A DNA stretch of 64,000 bases, from positions 85,810 to 149,809 of the forward strand of contig NZ_QMEM01000010.1 in the NCBI RefSeq assembly GCF_003390915.1, read 5' to 3'. Below, one piece after another: positions 62,999 through 64,000 of the stretch. This stretch comes from Lewinella sp. IMCC34183 (lineage in GTDB: Bacteria; Bacteroidota; Bacteroidia; Chitinophagales; Saprospiraceae). Position numbers and translations under genes: made by a program. Each line of letters starts with the position of its first letter. Positions within the stretch are counted from its first letter, which is position 1. A model generated the notes under the pieces. That model had not been told where the DNA came from and did no database searches. It saw only the letters and a list, made by a program, of their open reading frames with translations.

Positions 62999-63102
62999 GG
63001 TAGCCCAATGTAAACCCTAGATAGCGAATTGGTATTGGAATGACGCGGGCAGCGACCGCACGGTACTAAGCCCAGTTAGTAGTAGCCAGAGAACAGCATA
63101 CC

Positions 63103-63756
63103 ATGAATAAGCGAATGATCTATGACTTCCTCCGCGACCTGTCGGACAATAACAGCAAGCGCTGGATGGACGCCAACCGCGATCGCTACGAAGAAGCGAA
63201 GGACATCTGGATCGAGACCTGCGGAAACCTCCTGGAGCGGCTCGCCGCCCACGACAACTTCTATAAGGACATTGAGGCCCGCGACACTGTAGAGCGCATT
63301 AATAACAATCTGATGTACCACCCGGACCGGGAAACCTACAAACACCACTTCGGCTTCGCCCCGGGAGATTACAAGGGTACCGGGCTCTACGTCGCCGTAT
63401 CTCCTGCGTATTCGTTCATCGGGGGTGGCGTACACAACCCGGACAACGGGATGCTTAGGAACATCCGCTCGGCCATCGACGGCAGGGGCGACGAGTTGCA
63501 GTCTATACTGGAAGACGCCTCATTCAAGGAGTTTTTTGAAGGTGGCCTTGAGGAGGATCCGAAGATGCTAAAGACGAGTCCCAAAGGCTACTCTTCCGAT
63601 CATCCACGCATCGATTTGCTCCGGCGGAAAAACTTTACTGTTTCCAAGCGAATCACACAGGAAGAAGTGATCGGGGATGCTTTTCCGGACGTAGTCCTTG
63701 AAGCATACAAGAAGATGGAGCCGCTGCTGAAGTTCATGCGGGCCGCGCTGGAATAA
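63103..63756 (+). CDS. DUF2461 family protein
   Basis: A 217-residue cytosolic protein of the DUF2461 (TIGR02453) family. It has the conserved N-terminal block FLRDLSDNNSKRWMDANRDR YEEAK, then NNLMYHPDRETYKHHFGF and SPAYSFIGGGVHNPDNGML, and the C-terminal SDHPRIDLLRRKNFTVSKRI. Reaction unknown. ATG 63103 is the only sensible start. It is divergent from dgoK and faces the rRNA operon end; no operon partner is visible. Confidence 0.92.
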   Translation: MNKRMIYDFLRDLSDNNSKRWMDANRDRYEEAKDIWIETCGNLLERLAAHDNFYKDIEARDTVERINNNLMYHPDRETYKHHFGFAPGDYKGTGLYVAVSPAYSFIGGGVHNPDNGMLRNIRSAIDGRGDELQSILEDASFKEFFEGGLEEDPKMLKTSPKGYSSDHPRIDLLRRKNFTVSKRITQEEVIGDAFPDVVLEAYKKMEPLLKFMRAALE

Positions 63757-63837
63757 CCAGCGTGATCTTCTTGGGTAAGGGTATCGTATGCTCCTACCGC
63801 TTTGGGAGTGGAGCCGCACGGGGTTTCCATAAACGGA

Positions 63838-63872
63838 GAAAGCCCCACCGCCGGGTAGGCGATGAGGCTTTC
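63838..63872 (-). terminator. Terminator-like hairpin at the end of the rRNA operon
   Basis: On the minus strand, GAAAGCCTCATCGCC pairs with GGCGGTGGGGCTTTC (15 bp, two G-U wobbles) around a five-base loop, six bases past the 5S 3' end. The distal arm ends in a short pyrimidine stretch rather than a clean T-run. Confidence 0.7.
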
Positions 63873-63878
63873 ATAAAA

Positions 63879-63989
63879 TTGGCGGCGACCTACTCTCCCG
63901 GGGTCAAGCCCAAGTACCATCGGCGCTGGGCAGCTTAACTTCTCTGTTCGGAATGGTAAGAGGTGATCCTGCCCGCAGTAGCCACCAAA
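63879..63989 (-). rRNA. rrf: 5S ribosomal RNA
   Basis: The minus strand shows a complete 5S rRNA of about 110 bases: 5' TTGGTGGC pairs with 3' GCCGCCAA (helix I), and the conserved CCGAACAGAGAAGTTAAGC and GGGAGAGTAGGTCGCCGCC blocks lie between. The pattern is typical of Bacteroidota 5S. The 23S and 16S genes would lie beyond the right edge. Ends are accurate to a few bases. Confidence 0.95.
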
Positions 63990-64000
63990 GTCTTTGTGTA

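Overview
The window comes from a high-GC member of the Bacteroidota. It carries SusC/SusD pairs, an ECF sigma/FecR pair beside a SusC with an N-terminal STN-like domain, a type IX secretion C-terminal domain, LytS/LytTR-type signalling, lipoprotein signals, almost no Shine-Dalgarno sites, and a Bacteroidota-like 5S rRNA at the right edge. A Lewinella/Saprospiria or Rhodothermia-like marine glycan degrader fits; the sequence alone does not settle which.

Layout. 1-3.9 kb: the end of a SusC/SusD pair. 4-7.5 kb: a decayed restriction-modification remnant, a TPR protein and a GH20 hexosaminidase. 7.5-8.0 kb: a gene-free leader with small hairpins. 8.0-16.6 kb: a tight co-directional run of seven ORFs (myo-inositol-phosphate synthase, HD-like protein, methyltransferase, Gfo/Idh/MocA oxidoreductase joined in frame to a metallo-beta-lactamase-fold protein, YcaO, GT4 glycosyltransferase, PIG-L deacetylase). 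I read it as an undescribed biosynthetic pathway for an inositol-containing, probably glycosylated small molecule. 16.8-18.8 kb: a DUF1080 protein and a GH43-like lipoprotein. 18.9-24.0 kb (minus strand): LytS-type kinase, LytTR regulator, GH127 beta-L-arabinofuranosidase and an SDR. 24.2-29.3 kb: an outer-membrane receptor, a membrane protein and a class V PLP enzyme.

29.3-46.2 kb is a polysaccharide utilisation locus: ECF sigma factor, FecR, STN-SusC, SusD, terminator, then two-domain GH43, GH51, GH88, GH2 and a DUF2264 protein. The enzymes point to an arabinose-, galactose- and uronate-containing glycan such as a pectic side chain or arabinogalactan. A T9SS-secreted protein with PKD and repeated ligand-binding-like domains and a CE15 glucuronoyl esterase follow. 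A 19-bp palindrome (AATTGT-N7-ACAATT) precedes both the GH43 gene and the distant GH127 gene, which suggests one regulator for two arabinose-glycan loci.

50.8-55.4 kb: an HxlR regulator, azoreductase, small tyrosine phosphatase, two orphan exported proteins and an acyltransferase broken by a frameshift and a stop. 55.6-58.4 kb: uvrA. 58.6-63.0 kb: a De Ley-Doudoroff (galactonate) set arranged as two convergent pairs, dgoD-transporter and dgoK-dgoA, around a perfect 40-bp palindrome. The window ends with a DUF2461 gene and the 5S rRNA of an rRNA operon on the minus strand. I found no CRISPR array, intact insertion sequence, prophage or tRNA gene.
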